DNA of 64,000 nucleotides from Bacillus sp. FJAT-42315 (GTDB taxonomy: Bacteria > Bacillota > Bacilli > Bacillales > Domibacillaceae): contig NZ_KZ454941.1 of the NCBI RefSeq assembly GCF_002797375.1, forward strand, positions 1,473,331 to 1,537,330, given 5' to 3'. This document shows positions 23,153-33,204 of this stretch, in pieces. Position numbers and translations under genes: made by a program. Under the pieces are notes generated by a model, which saw only the letters and a program-made list of their open reading frames with translations, ran no database searches and was not told the DNA's origin. Positions within the stretch are counted from its first letter, which is position 1. Each line of letters starts with the position of its first letter.

Positions 23153-23926
23153 ATGCTTCAGAAAGTTGAAGGAATCATTATTCGCACCACCAATTATGGT
23201 GAAACAAATAAAATTGTAACAATATTTTCTAGAGAAAAAGGCAAGATAGCTTTTATGGCTAGAGGGGCGAGGAAGCCAAATAGTCGACTTTCAGCCATTA
23301 CTCAGCTGTTAACGCATGGACAATTTCTTGTGCAGCTAGGTAGCGGTCTCGGGACGCTACAGCAAGGAGAAATTCTTACCTCGATGCGGCATATTCGCGA
23401 AGATTTAATGATAACAGCTTATGCTGCTTATATGGTAGAGCTATTAGACAAAAGTACGGAGGATCAGCAGGTGAATCCGTACTTATACGAATTTTTAAAG
23501 CAGTCGCTGTATTATTTAAATGAAGGGTATGACGCGGAAATTTTGACAAACATTTTTGAAATGAAAATGTTGCAAGTCATTGGTTTGCGTCTAGAACTGT
23601 CAAGCTGTGTCCATTGTCAAAGCTGTGAAGGTCACTTCGCTTTTTCGATTCGTGAAAATGGGTTGCTTTGTCATCGCTGCTTTGATATAGACCCTCACCG
23701 ATTGCCGCTTTCACAACCCGCGATCAGGTTGTTGCGATTATTTTACTACATTGATTTAGAGCGTCTCGGGACGATCAACGTGAAGGTGGAGACGAAAAAA
23801 GAGCTGAGAGCTGCGATTTCCCTGTATTACGATGAATATTCTGGTTTGTTTTTAAAATCGCGAAGATTCATTGATCAATTAGAAAAAATGGAAGCGATCT
23901 TTACGGAACGCAAGCAAGAGGATTGA
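23153..23926 (+). CDS. recO: DNA repair protein RecO
   Basis: The 257-residue recombination mediator helps load RecA onto SSB-coated DNA with RecR. The N-terminal OB-fold ([20 protein letters not shown]) and the C-terminal zinc finger with CVHCQSC ... LLCHRCFD are clear. ATG 23153 is the only start in frame with the family N-terminus. Its stop codon overlaps the -35 box of the glyQS promoter. Confidence 0.96.
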   Translation: MLQKVEGIIIRTTNYGETNKIVTIFSREKGKIAFMARGARKPNSRLSAITQLLTHGQFLVQLGSGLGTLQQGEILTSMRHIREDLMITAYAAYMVELLDKSTEDQQVNPYLYEFLKQSLYYLNEGYDAEILTNIFEMKMLQVIGLRLELSSCVHCQSCEGHFAFSIRENGLLCHRCFDIDPHRLPLSQPAIRLLRLFYYIDLERLGTINVKVETKKELRAAISLYYDEYSGLFLKSRRFIDQLEKMEAIFTERKQED

Positions 23927-23951
23927 CAAAACGGCTATTATCGATTAAATT
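23923..23951 (+). promoter_or_regulatory. glyQS leader promoter
   Basis: TTGACA (23923-23928) and TAAATT (23946-23951) are 17 bases apart and overlap the recO stop codon. The -10 overlaps the left arm of a perfect inverted repeat, TTATCGATTAA / TTAATCGATAA (23938-23970). Confidence 0.6.
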
Positions 23952-23974
23952 TTATATACTTAATCGATAATAAA

Positions 23975-24182
23975 AAGTTGCAGTGAAGGAATAGAGTACT
24001 TGATTTCCCTCTACTTTAAGCGAACCCGGGATGGTGCGAGCCGGGGAGAGAGCGTCAAGGAAAGGCAGTCTGGAGCAGCTAATTGAAAAGAGGCTATAGA
24101 TCTTCTATAGCAAGTAGGGTGGAACCGCGGGTATAACTCTCGTCCCTATGTACAATTTTGTGCATAGGGACGAGAGTTTTTT
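23975..24182 (+). promoter_or_regulatory. Glycine T-box riboswitch with terminator
   Basis: The leader carries T-box landmarks: GTTGCAGTGA at the start of stem I; the GGC glycine specifier at 24064-24066 in the context GAAAGGCAGTCTGGAGC; the T-box AGGGTGGAACCGCGGG at 24116-24131; and a terminator with arms AACTCTCGTCCCTATG and CATAGGGACGAGAGTT (24135-24180) plus a T-run. Uncharged tRNA-Gly would favour the antiterminator and switch on glyQS. The layout closely matches the B. subtilis glyQS leader. Confidence 0.97.
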
Positions 24183-24215
24183 ATTTTTAACATAAGGAGA
24201 AAGAGAGGCTAAACA

Positions 24216-25106
24216 ATGAATATTCAAAACATGATTTTAACATTGCAAAAGCATTGGTCTGAACATGGCTGTATTTTAATGCAAGCCTATGATGTCGAAA
24301 AAGGAGCAGGTACGATGAGCCCTTATACATTTTTACGGGCGATTGGTCCAGAGCCTTGGAATGTAGCCTATGTCGAACCGAGCCGTCGTCCAGCAGATGG
24401 ACGCTATGGAGAAAACCCAAATCGCTTGTATCAGCATCATCAATTTCAAGTAATTATGAAGCCATCTCCAGATAATATTCAAGAAATGTACTTAGATTCA
24501 TTAAAGGCTCTTGGGATCGATCCGTTAGAACATGATATTCGCTTTGTAGAGGATAACTGGGAAAATCCTTCCCTCGGCTGTGCAGGTCTTGGTTGGGAAG
24601 TGTGGCTTGATGGTATGGAAATTACGCAATTTACGTACTTCCAACAAGTTGGTGGTTTAGAATGTAAACCTGTTTCAGTGGAAATTACATACGGAATCGA
24701 GCGTCTTGCTTCGTATATTCAAGAGAAAGAAAATGTGTTTGACTTAGAATGGACAGATGGATTTACGGTCAGAGATATTTTTTATCAACCGGAGTTTGAA
24801 CACTCTAAATATACGTTTGAAACTAGTGATGCCGATATGCTATTTAATTTATTTACGATTTATGAAAAAGAAGCAAAGCGTCAAATGGACGAGGGACTTG
24901 TTCATCCAGCCTATGATTACGTATTGAAATGCTCTCACGTTTTTAACGTGTTAGATGCCAAGGGAGCAATTTCTGTCACGGAAAGAACGGCTTATTTAGG
25001 TCGTATGCGCGGTTTAGCGAGACAAATTGCGAAGACATTTTATGAGGAACGTGAAAAATTAGGATTCCCAATTTTAAAGGGGAAAGGGGAGCCAGAACAT
25101 GAATAA
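24216..25106 (+). CDS. glyQ: Glycyl-tRNA synthetase alpha subunit
   Basis: The 296-residue subunit forms the catalytic core of the alpha2-beta2 bacterial glycyl-tRNA synthetase, with class II motifs in [18 protein letters not shown] and [20 protein letters not shown]. It is controlled by the T-box upstream. It overlaps glyS by 8 bases, ensuring paired synthesis. Confidence 0.98.
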   Translation: MNIQNMILTLQKHWSEHGCILMQAYDVEKGAGTMSPYTFLRAIGPEPWNVAYVEPSRRPADGRYGENPNRLYQHHQFQVIMKPSPDNIQEMYLDSLKALGIDPLEHDIRFVEDNWENPSLGCAGLGWEVWLDGMEITQFTYFQQVGGLECKPVSVEITYGIERLASYIQEKENVFDLEWTDGFTVRDIFYQPEFEHSKYTFETSDADMLFNLFTIYEKEAKRQMDEGLVHPAYDYVLKCSHVFNVLDAKGAISVTERTAYLGRMRGLARQIAKTFYEEREKLGFPILKGKGEPEHE

Positions 25107-27171
25107 AAAAGATTTACTACTAGAGATTGGTTTAGAAGAAATGCCTGCTCGTTTCGTCACTGAATCGATGAATCAGCTCGGTCAAAAAGTAGAAGCATTT
25201 CTAACAGAACAAAACATTGCGCATGGAGAGGTTCAAGTATTTTCGACTCCTCGCCGTCTAGCGGTCATCGTTAAAGATGTAGCGGAAGCTCAACAAGATG
25301 TGGAAGAAGAGGCGAAAGGACCAGCGAAGAAAATTGCTCTTTCAGAAGATGGAGAGTGGTCGAAAGCAGCGATCGGATTTACTCGCGGTCAAGGAATGAC
25401 GGTAGAGGATATTTATTTTAAAGAAATCAAAGGGATTGAATATGCCCACGTCAATAAGTTTGTGAAAGGTCAACCAGCGATAGAATTACTACCAGCACTT
25501 CGCGAAGTGATCACGAGCTTACACTTCGGCAAAAATATGCGCTGGGCTGATAATGACTTGCGTTATATACGTCCAATTAAGTGGATCATCGCTTTATTTG
25601 GTCAAGACGTGATTCCGTTTAGCATCACGAATGTGTCTACAAGCAATCAAACAATGGGACACCGTTTCCTTGGAGAACAAGTAGAAATAACAGACGCTTC
25701 GACTTATGTCCAACGTTTAGAGGGACAATATGTGATCGCTGAACCGGAAAAAAGAAAAGCGATGATTCGTGAGCAATTAACAGCGATTGAAAAGGGTCAA
25801 TCATGGATGATCCCTGTAGATGAAGCGCTGTTAGAAGAAGTCAACAATCTAGTCGAGTTCCCAACCGCGCTTTACGGCTCATTTAATCAAGAGTTTCTTG
25901 AATTACCAGAAGAAGTGTTAATCACTTCGATGAAAGAGCATCAACGTTATTTCCCAGTAAAAGATCAAGATGGGACACTTCTTCCTTACTTTATTACCGT
26001 TCGTAATGGAGACAGCCGTGCTTTAGATAAAGTGGCTCATGGAAATGAAAAAGTTCTTCGTGCTCGTCTAGCGGATGCAGACTTCTTCTATAAAGAAGAC
26101 CAAAAAACAGCGATCGATACGTTTTTAAATAAGCTAACAACGATTGTTTATCATGAAAAAATCGGCACGTTGGCAGAAAAAGTGGCACGCATTCGTAAAG
26201 CAGCGGTGACATTGGCTGAATTAACAGGTGCCAACAATGAAACGAAGAGCAAGGCAGATCGTGCGGCACAAATTTGCAAATTTGACCTAGTGACGCAAAT
26301 GGTATATGAATTTCCTGAGCTTCAAGGAATCATGGGAGAGAAATATGCGTTGCAAAAAGGGGAAGATCAAGAAGTCGCTCGAGCAATCAATGAACATTAT
26401 CAGCCGCGCCATGCAGAAGATGATACACCAGCTACACTAACAGGGGCACTCGTAAGCTTGGCGGATAAGTTAGATACGATCGTTTCTTGCTTTGCTGTCG
26501 ATATTATTCCGACAGGCTCTCAAGATCCTTATGCGTTAAGAAGACAAGCGGCGGGCATCGTCCATATTTTAGCGGATAAAAAATGGAATGTTTCGTTAGA
26601 ACAAGTAGTAGAAGCAGCGATCGCGATTGTAAAAGCGGATCAGATCGGCGAGAAAGACGCGGACACTTTATTAGAAGAGCTAATGACCTTCTTTAAGATG
26701 CGGGTTAAATATAATCTCCAAGAACAAAGGGTGCGTCATGATATCATCGATGCCGTTCTTGCAGGTCACGTTGGCGTATTACCAGCGCTATTTGAAAAAG
26801 CTAGCATACTAATGACTCATAAAGAGGATGCCAACTTTAAAGAAGTGATGGAAGCACTTAGCCGCGTGTTAAATATAGCGAAAAAAGCGGAAGGAACAAG
26901 TGTTGTCGACCCAAGCTTGTTCGCTAATGATGAAGAGAAAGCATTGTATCAAGCTACAACTCGCATACAAGAAGCATTGCAAACAACGGAATCTTCAGAA
27001 GAAAAGTATCAGTTACTTGCTAGTCTTCAACCAGTGATTGAAAGCTATTTTGAACATACGATGGTCATGGCACAAGAGGCTAATATTAAAGCAAACCGAT
27101 TACAACAAATGAAAACACTTGCTCATATAATTACGGAATTTGCTGATTTCAACGCGATTTTAGTCAAGTGA
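25099..27171 (+). CDS. glyS: Glycyl-tRNA synthetase beta subunit
   Basis: The 690-residue subunit binds and positions tRNA-Gly. The N-terminus [15 protein letters not shown] is diagnostic, and [20 protein letters not shown] and [21 protein letters not shown] are conserved. An HD-like region and an anticodon-binding C-terminal domain follow. Length is normal. No terminator is evident right after it. Confidence 0.98.
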   Translation: MNKKDLLLEIGLEEMPARFVTESMNQLGQKVEAFLTEQNIAHGEVQVFSTPRRLAVIVKDVAEAQQDVEEEAKGPAKKIALSEDGEWSKAAIGFTRGQGMTVEDIYFKEIKGIEYAHVNKFVKGQPAIELLPALREVITSLHFGKNMRWADNDLRYIRPIKWIIALFGQDVIPFSITNVSTSNQTMGHRFLGEQVEITDASTYVQRLEGQYVIAEPEKRKAMIREQLTAIEKGQSWMIPVDEALLEEVNNLVEFPTALYGSFNQEFLELPEEVLITSMKEHQRYFPVKDQDGTLLPYFITVRNGDSRALDKVAHGNEKVLRARLADADFFYKEDQKTAIDTFLNKLTTIVYHEKIGTLAEKVARIRKAAVTLAELTGANNETKSKADRAAQICKFDLVTQMVYEFPELQGIMGEKYALQKGEDQEVARAINEHYQPRHAEDDTPATLTGALVSLADKLDTIVSCFAVDIIPTGSQDPYALRRQAAGIVHILADKKWNVSLEQVVEAAIAIVKADQIGEKDADTLLEELMTFFKMRVKYNLQEQRVRHDIIDAVLAGHVGVLPALFEKASILMTHKEDANFKEVMEALSRVLNIAKKAEGTSVVDPSLFANDEEKALYQATTRIQEALQTTESSEEKYQLLASLQPVIESYFEHTMVMAQEANIKANRLQQMKTLAHIITEFADFNAILVK

Positions 27172-27357
27172 GTACTAGTGTAATATGCGTATGGATTTGC
27201 TCTATTGATGATCGATTATTCAGTGACACCCCTCATGAATGACGACTGAAAGGACCGTCTTAAACAAAAACAAGGATAAACTATGCTGTTCATTTTTGTT
27301 AAATAGTATATAATATTTCTTATATGGTATAACACTTTTAGTTCATTCAAGCATCCG

Positions 27358-27422
27358 TGTTTAGTTGTTCGAACAATATTGATCTCCTTTACGATGGGAG
27401 CATAAGTTCTTGCAACTAAACA
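27358..27422 (+). promoter_or_regulatory. Structured leader element upstream of ccpN
   Basis: Three nested complementary pairs can form one extended hairpin: TGTTTAGTTG with CAACTAAACA (27358-27367 / 27413-27422), GAAC with GTTC (27371-27374 / 27406-27409), and CTCC with GGAG near the tip. The internal loops are small. No T-run follows, so it is not a terminator. Identity is unknown; it does not match a riboswitch I recognise. Confidence 0.5.
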
Positions 27423-27458
27423 TGTGGTGCCTTTAATGCGTGTTAGGTGGTGAAGACA

Positions 27459-28082
27459 TTGGAACTAAATAAGCGGCAAGATCAAATATTGCAAATTGTG
27501 AAAGAGAATGGCCCTATTACTGGTGAAAGTATTGCTGAGCGCTTAAATTTAACGAGAGCGACTTTAAGGCCTGACTTAGCGATCTTAACGATGGCGGGCT
27601 TTTTAGATGCAAGACCAAGAGTTGGCTATTTTTATACGGGGAAAACTGGTACACAGCTACTTACGGAAAATTTAATGAAAATTTATGTGCGCGATTATCA
27701 AGCAATCCCAGTTGTGGTCAGAGAAAATGTATCTGTGTATGATGCAGTCGTCACTATGTTTTTAGAAGATGTTGGCACGTTGTTTGTTGTGGATGAACAT
27801 TCTTGTTTAGCGGGTGTGCTATCAAGAAAGGATTTGTTGCGAGCAAGTATTGGAAAACAGGATTTAAGTGCGATTCCCGTGAATATTATTATGACGAGAA
27901 TGCCTAATATTGCGGTTTGTCAGAAGGATGATTTACTGCTTGATGTGGCAAAGAATCTGATCGATAAACAAATCGATTCCGTTCCTGTTGTCAAAAAGAC
28001 AGACTTAGGCTATGAAGTGACCGGACGAATTACAAAGACAAACATTGCGAAAGCCTTCGTATCACTCGCTGATGACGATTGA
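27459..28082 (+). CDS. ccpN: CcpN-like transcriptional repressor (HTH plus two CBS domains)
   Basis: The product (about 207 residues) starts with a helix-turn-helix (ELNKRQDQILQIVKENGPITGESIAERLNLTRATL) followed by two CBS domains (about residues 75-205), the CcpN architecture. In B. subtilis CcpN represses gapB and pckA during glycolysis. TTG 27459 is supported by AGGTGGTGA at 27445-27453; GTG 27450, three codons earlier, gives the more conserved N-terminus MKTLELNKR but lies inside that site. ppsR follows as in B. subtilis. Confidence 0.93.
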   Translation: MELNKRQDQILQIVKENGPITGESIAERLNLTRATLRPDLAILTMAGFLDARPRVGYFYTGKTGTQLLTENLMKIYVRDYQAIPVVVRENVSVYDAVVTMFLEDVGTLFVVDEHSCLAGVLSRKDLLRASIGKQDLSAIPVNIIMTRMPNIAVCQKDDLLLDVAKNLIDKQIDSVPVVKKTDLGYEVTGRITKTNIAKAFVSLADDD

Positions 28083-28108
28083 GTGCTGAAATAAAAGGAG
28101 GTTGCTGA

Positions 28109-28921
28109 TTGTTGGTAAACGACCCAATTATTTATATTGTTTCCGATTCGGTAGGAGAAACGGCTGAACTAGTAACGAAAGCTGCAGTCAGCCAGTTTAA
28201 CGGATCTCACGCGATAATTAAACGCTTCCCTTATGTGGAAGATCCGTTTCATATTGATGAAGTCATCGATTTGGCCAAAGGAGAGCGCGGCATTATCGTT
28301 TATACGTTAGTGAAGCCTGAAATTAGAAAATATATGCAAGAGAGAGCGCTTGAAGAAAACATTGTTATTTTTGATTTGATAGGCCCATTAATGGATCAAT
28401 TGCAATCAATGTATGGAAAGGCACCACTTCTTGAACCGGGGCTTGTTCGTAAATTAGATGAGGAATACTTTAAGAAGGTAGAAGCTATTGAATTCGCAGT
28501 CAAGTACGATGATGGTCGAGACCCTAGAGGGCTACTTAAAGCAGATATTGTATTAATTGGTGTGTCTAGAACATCTAAAACACCTTTATCTCAGTATTTG
28601 GCGCATAAGCGACTAAAAGTGGCGAATGTACCACTTGTACCTGAGGTGGATCCTCCAGAAGAATTATTCACGATTCCACCAGAAAAATGTTACGGTTTGA
28701 AAATAAGTCCAGAAAAACTGAACCAAATTAGACGGGAACGATTGATTTCACTTGGACTAAACGACCAGGCTAGCTATGCGGATGTTGAGCGGATTAAAAC
28801 AGAAATGGCTTACTTTGAAAAGATCACGAGCAAAATTGGTTGTGAAATCATCGATGTCACTAATAAAGCAGTAGAAGAAACGGCCAATATTATTATGAGT
28901 AAATTTAGAAACAGAACATAG
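28109..28921 (+). CDS. yqfL: PPDK/PEP synthase regulatory protein (kinase-pyrophosphorylase, YqfL)
   Basis: The 270-residue DUF299 protein reversibly phosphorylates pyruvate phosphate dikinase or PEP synthetase. The start [16 protein letters not shown] and the P-loop-like [17 protein letters not shown] are diagnostic. TTG 28109 has AAAGGAGG seven bases upstream. It is paired with ccpN, whose regulon also concerns gluconeogenesis. Confidence 0.95.
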   Translation: MLVNDPIIYIVSDSVGETAELVTKAAVSQFNGSHAIIKRFPYVEDPFHIDEVIDLAKGERGIIVYTLVKPEIRKYMQERALEENIVIFDLIGPLMDQLQSMYGKAPLLEPGLVRKLDEEYFKKVEAIEFAVKYDDGRDPRGLLKADIVLIGVSRTSKTPLSQYLAHKRLKVANVPLVPEVDPPEELFTIPPEKCYGLKISPEKLNQIRRERLISLGLNDQASYADVERIKTEMAYFEKITSKIGCEIIDVTNKAVEETANIIMSKFRNRT

Positions 28922-29021
28922 AGGGTGTCCTAAAGCTACGGCTTCTTTCGCGCCATTTATAGTGTGAACATACTATATTTTGCCGTTAAAAGAGAAGCTT
29001 CGTGATAAGAGGGCAGCCTCT
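28921..29021. repeat. Long imperfect hairpin element after yqfL
   Basis: GAGGGTGTCC ... GCTTCTTT pairs imperfectly with AGAGAAGC ... GGGCAGCCTC across about 100 bases, followed by TTTCACTTTC. It may terminate yqfL transcription; the GAGGGTGTCC end also resembles insertion-sequence-like termini. No transposase frame is present. Confidence 0.4.
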
Positions 29022-29362
29022 TTCACTTTCTTTTGAAAGTTAGAAAAAAACAATAGTCTTTTTGCAGAACATATACTATAATAAAAAATTGTGATAAAAA
29101 TGTATTTAAAACAGGTTTAGAGGTCTGAATAAAGGAATAAACTATTTATGTGCTTTAGCCATCCTCCAAGGGAAGTTTAGAGTGAGGAATGTTCGTAAAT
29201 TTTTTATGTTATTTCGTATATAAGAAGGATTCTAAACAAGCTTGTAGAATAATAAAGCATAGGAAAGAAAGAAAAAAATGAAGGTATTTGTCGATAACTA
29301 TTCTATCTGTTGCAGAAAATAATAGGTGGTTATCGATTAATAGCATAGCTGGTGATGTTTAA
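28922..29362. other. 441-bp gap before dnaG, no intact gene
   Basis: Apart from the hairpin at 28921-29021, this AT-rich stretch encodes nothing convincing. B. subtilis has yqxD at this location; here only a 14-codon frame at 29278-29322 remains, with AGGAAAGAAAG upstream and start MKVFVD, reminiscent of the YaiI/YqxD N-terminus. A second possible hairpin pairs TCGATAAC (29291-29298) with GTTATCGA (29329-29336). Confidence 0.5.
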
Positions 29363-31171
29363 GTGGCAGGAAAGATTCCTGAAGAAACGATTCAACAGAT
29401 TAAGCAATCGCTTGATATTACTGAGATCATAGGCGATTACGTTCAGTTGAAAAAGCAAGGTCGAAATTACTTTGGGCTATGTCCTTTTCACGGAGAGAAT
29501 TCTCCTTCATTTTCCGTCTCACCTGATAAACAGATCTATCATTGTTTTGGATGCGGAGCCGGGGGAAACATGTTTACCTTTATCACGGAAATAGAGAATG
29601 TTTCTTTTCGAGAAGCTGTCAGTAAGCTTGCCGATCGTGCGGGTGTGGCTGTTGACATTCAAATTCCGGGTGAACATCCTGATCGAGCTGTTTCAAAAGA
29701 AGAGGATCGGATGCTTGAAGCTCATGAACTCCTAACGAAATTTTACCACCATTTGCTGGTAAATACAAAGGAAGGTCAGGAAGCGTTAGAGTATTTGCAA
29801 GAACGCGGCTTTACTAAAAATGAAATAGAGGCTTTTCAAATCGGTTGGTCACTCCCTCAGTGGGATTTCACGACCACTTTTTTGCAAAAGCGTGGTTTTT
29901 CGGTCGAGGAATTAGAAAGAGCAGGGCTGATTATTCAAAAAGAAGATGGTTCTTACTTTGATCGGTTTCGGGGAAGGATTATGTTTCCACTTCATGATGA
30001 CAAGGGGAAGGTTGTTGCTTTTTCAGGTCGAGCGCTATATGAAGAGAAGCCGAAGTATTTAAACAGTCCAGAAACCGCTATTTTCAATAAAAGTCGCCTG
30101 TTATACAATTTTCACCGAGCAAGATCAGCCATTCGTAAACAGCATGGTGCCGTTCTTTTTGAAGGGTTTGCTGATGTCATTGCGGCAGCATCAGCAGGGG
30201 TAGAAGCTGGTATTGCCACAATGGGTACGTCATTGACCGATGCTCATATCCAACAGATGAAACGGATCACTGATCAAGTGGTCATTTGCTATGACGGCGA
30301 TTCAGCTGGTATTCAAGCGGCCTATCGCGCATCAGAAATGCTAAATGAAAGCGGCTGTCAGGTGAAAGTGGCGATGATTCCTGACAAGATGGATCCTGAT
30401 GACTATATTAAGAAACATGGAGCTGAGAAGTTCCGTGACAATATAATAGGGACTGCCTTGACGCTAATGGCGTTTAAAATGGAATATTTTAAGCAAGGAA
30501 AAAACCTTCAAGATGAAGGACAAAAGCTTACCTATATCGAAGAAGTGTTAAAAGAAATTGCGAAACTGCAAAAAGCGGTTGAGCGTGATTATTATTTGCG
30601 CCAAATAGCTGATCAGTTTTCTCTTTCTCTAGATGCATTAAAACAGCAAGAGAAACAGGTGTTTTTTAAAGAGAGGAAAAAACAACCGGCTCATCAACAG
30701 ACGTTGACGTTACCGGTGATCCCTCAGACGACCCAAAAGCTCTATCCAGCCTATCAAACAGCTGAGCGAAGGCTAATCGCTCATATGTTGAAAGACGCGG
30801 ATATCGCCTATAAAGTGAAGGAGTTAATGGGGAGTGAAGCGTTTAATATCGATGAACATCAAGCTATTTTCACGTATTTACTTGGCTTTTACGAAGAAGG
30901 ACATGGACCAGATTCCAGCATCTTTATTAACTTTCTTCCAGATGCCAACTTGCGCCGACTCGTTTCCGATATTGAAATGATGATGGTCAGTGAGTATGTA
31001 AATGACGAGGAAGTGCATGATTATATAAAAGAAGTATTTAAGTACCGCAAAAAGCTAGTCATCAAAGCAAAGAAACAACAGCAAATAGCAGCGGAAAAAG
31101 CAAATGATTATCAAACAGCCGCTCAACTTGCGATGGAAATAGTAAAGTTGAAAAAAGAGTTAAAAGTGTAA
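29363..31171 (+). CDS. dnaG: DNA primase DnaG
   Basis: The 602-residue primase has the N-terminal zinc finger (CPFHGENSPSFSVSP ... CFGCGAGGN, residues about 40-65), the TOPRIM core with EGFADVIAAASAGV near residue 270 and DGDSAG near 312, and a helicase-binding C-terminus. GTG 29363 follows GGTGAT by six bases. It forms the macromolecular synthesis operon with sigA 37 bases downstream. Confidence 0.97.
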   Translation: MAGKIPEETIQQIKQSLDITEIIGDYVQLKKQGRNYFGLCPFHGENSPSFSVSPDKQIYHCFGCGAGGNMFTFITEIENVSFREAVSKLADRAGVAVDIQIPGEHPDRAVSKEEDRMLEAHELLTKFYHHLLVNTKEGQEALEYLQERGFTKNEIEAFQIGWSLPQWDFTTTFLQKRGFSVEELERAGLIIQKEDGSYFDRFRGRIMFPLHDDKGKVVAFSGRALYEEKPKYLNSPETAIFNKSRLLYNFHRARSAIRKQHGAVLFEGFADVIAAASAGVEAGIATMGTSLTDAHIQQMKRITDQVVICYDGDSAGIQAAYRASEMLNESGCQVKVAMIPDKMDPDDYIKKHGAEKFRDNIIGTALTLMAFKMEYFKQGKNLQDEGQKLTYIEEVLKEIAKLQKAVERDYYLRQIADQFSLSLDALKQQEKQVFFKERKKQPAHQQTLTLPVIPQTTQKLYPAYQTAERRLIAHMLKDADIAYKVKELMGSEAFNIDEHQAIFTYLLGFYEEGHGPDSSIFINFLPDANLRRLVSDIEMMMVSEYVNDEEVHDYIKEVFKYRKKLVIKAKKQQQIAAEKANDYQTAAQLAMEIVKLKKELKV

Positions 31172-31208
31172 GTAGTATGAGGTAAGGATGTTGGAAGGAG
31201 GGGGACAC

Positions 31209-32330
31209 ATGGCTGAAAAGTCAACACGTTCCAAAGAAACTGAAGTCACATTAGAAAGAGCAAAAGAGCAAATTATAGAAATAGGGAAAAAGCGCGGAAA
31301 GCTATCCTATGACTATGTAGCTGATAAATTGTCACCATTTGAAGTAGAATCTGACCAAATGGACGAATTCTATGAGCATCTTGGCGAGCAAGGGATCGAC
31401 ATCACCAATGATGAAGATGAAGAGGAAGATCCAAACATTCATGAGCTTGAAAAAGAAAGTGAAGAGTTTGATTTAAATGACTTAAGTGTTCCTCCTGGTG
31501 TGAAAATTAATGATCCAGTGCGTATGTATTTAAAAGAAATTGGTCGTGTCGACCTTCTTTCAGCAGATGAAGAGATTCAACTTGCTACTCGCATTGAAGA
31601 AGGGGACGAAGAGGCGAAACGTCGCCTAGCTGAAGCTAACTTACGACTAGTTGTTAGTATTGCCAAGCGCTATGTCGGACGTGGAATGCTATTCCTTGAC
31701 TTAATTCAAGAAGGGAATATGGGTCTCATTAAAGCGGTTGAGAAATTTGATTATCGTAAAGGCTTTAAATTCAGTACGTATGCGACATGGTGGATTCGTC
31801 AAGCGATTACTCGTGCGATTGCCGACCAAGCAAGAACGATTCGAATTCCTGTTCATATGGTAGAAACGATCAATAAGCTGATTCGTGTTCAGAGACAGCT
31901 ACTTCAAGATTTAGGTCGTGAACCGTCTCCGGAAGAAATTGCTGAAGAAATGGATTTAACACCTGAAAAAGTAAGAGAGATCCTTAAAATCGCACAGGAG
32001 CCGGTCTCACTTGAAACACCAATTGGTGAAGAAGATGATTCTCACTTAGGCGATTTCATTGAAGATCAAGAGGCTACTTCACCGTCTGAACATGCTGCGT
32101 ATGAGCTATTGAAAGAGCAGCTAGAAGATGTACTAGACACATTAACAGATCGTGAAGAAAATGTGCTTCGTCTTCGCTTCGGCTTAGATGATGGTCGTAC
32201 ACGCACACTTGAAGAAGTAGGAAAGGTTTTCGGTGTCACTCGTGAACGTATTCGTCAAATTGAAGCGAAGGCACTTCGTAAGCTTCGTCATCCAAGCAGA
32301 AGTAAACGCCTAAAGGATTTTCTTGAATAA
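31209..32330 (+). CDS. sigA: Primary sigma factor SigA (RpoD)
   Basis: The 373-residue housekeeping sigma factor has all regions: 1.2 ([17 protein letters not shown]), 2 ([34 protein letters not shown]), 3, and 4 ([20 protein letters not shown]). ATG 31209 lies after GGAGGGGG; an upstream TTG at 31188 lies before that site. Length is as in B. subtilis (371). It ends at a strong terminator. Confidence 0.98.
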   Translation: MAEKSTRSKETEVTLERAKEQIIEIGKKRGKLSYDYVADKLSPFEVESDQMDEFYEHLGEQGIDITNDEDEEEDPNIHELEKESEEFDLNDLSVPPGVKINDPVRMYLKEIGRVDLLSADEEIQLATRIEEGDEEAKRRLAEANLRLVVSIAKRYVGRGMLFLDLIQEGNMGLIKAVEKFDYRKGFKFSTYATWWIRQAITRAIADQARTIRIPVHMVETINKLIRVQRQLLQDLGREPSPEEIAEEMDLTPEKVREILKIAQEPVSLETPIGEEDDSHLGDFIEDQEATSPSEHAAYELLKEQLEDVLDTLTDREENVLRLRFGLDDGRTRTLEEVGKVFGVTRERIRQIEAKALRKLRHPSRSKRLKDFLE

Positions 32331-32351
32331 TAGGTTAACAAGCTGATCTAC

Positions 32352-32428
32352 AAGTGCCTAGTCTCTCCAAATATATAGTATTTTTCAAATGATCAATACT
32401 ATTGGAGGTGTCTGGCACTTTATTTTTT
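32352..32428 (+). terminator. Long-stem terminator of dnaG-sigA
   Basis: The left arm begins AAGTGCC and ends ATAGTATT; the right arm begins AATACTAT and ends GTCTGGCACTT. They pair over about 27 positions with a small bulge, followed by TATTTTTT. The outer AAGTGCC/GGCACTT ends resemble a palindrome widespread in bacilli. Confidence 0.8.
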
Positions 32429-32478
32429 GAGAAGATGTGTTTGTGACAAACTAAGTCTCGAGCAGGATGTGACAACAG

Positions 32479-33009
32479 TTGGATGATAAACAAAAGATCA
32501 TTATGAAAGAAATATTATTGTGGAAAGAAAATCACATGCTTCCTGAACAATATTGTGATTATTTGCTTTCCTTATACAGTCAAGGGGAAGAGTGGGATGA
32601 GTCTTTAATCCAAACAAAACAAAGCAAAAACTTCCCGCTTAAAAGTATATTGGTGTCTTTATCCATTTTAATGATTTCGCTATTTGTCCTATATTTTACT
32701 GAAATGTCTTTCCCTTTGCAAACAGCGATTTTGGTATTTTTTGTCGTAGTGCTTTTAAGTTTAGGTTTTTATTTTTCTAAAAAAGGTTTACTATTTCCGA
32801 TGTTTTATGTTGGGGCTGCCATTTTATTGCTTGTATATTCAGTCGAACTTCATGAAATAATGAAAGGGAAAGGTTTCTTTTCTCTTAACTATCTTCTTTT
32901 TATCAACTGTTTATTATGGTGGATAGCAGGGAGAAAGTTACAGTTAATTTATTTTACGATCTCTGCTTGGTTAGGTTTTGTCGTGTTAATTATTTTTATA
33001 TTTATATAA
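32479..33009 (+). CDS. Hypothetical membrane protein
   Basis: The 176-residue product, starting at TTG 32479, has a soluble N-terminus of about 55 residues (KENHMLPEQYCDYLLSLY) and five to six hydrophobic segments filling the rest. I do not recognise the family. The phrase on an N-terminal helix with YCDYLLSLYSQGEEW resembles short DUF2157-like or phosphate-poor membrane protein starts, but this is not firm. It lies between sigA and cccA and has a weak AGGATG site. Confidence 0.6.
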   Translation: MDDKQKIIMKEILLWKENHMLPEQYCDYLLSLYSQGEEWDESLIQTKQSKNFPLKSILVSLSILMISLFVLYFTEMSFPLQTAILVFFVVVLLSLGFYFSKKGLLFPMFYVGAAILLLVYSVELHEIMKGKGFFSLNYLLFINCLLWWIAGRKLQLIYFTISAWLGFVVLIIFIFI

Positions 33010-33204
33010 TATAAAAAATATAGAAATTTAGCTGTAAAGGGATGTTTTTATTTGTTCTAATCATTAAAGAACAAAATGTGTCTAAATTACGACAAAAATG
33101 AAAAAACTTGATGATAAGGGCTTTCCGTCATTCTGTTTTTAAAGTAAAATAAAAGGTGTTTGTACTTTCTATTTGTTATACGTATACATAAGGGAGGGTA
33201 AGAA

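Noticed and set aside
29123-29180. Sigma-H-like promoter (AAGGAATAA) before dnaG
   Set aside because: A sigma-H promoter exists upstream of sigA in B. subtilis, but here no GAAT -10 box follows at the required spacing.
33160-33188. TTGTAC-N17-TATACA before cccA
   Set aside because: Spacing is right, but the transcript would start inside the ribosome binding site, so it is unlikely to be the working promoter.
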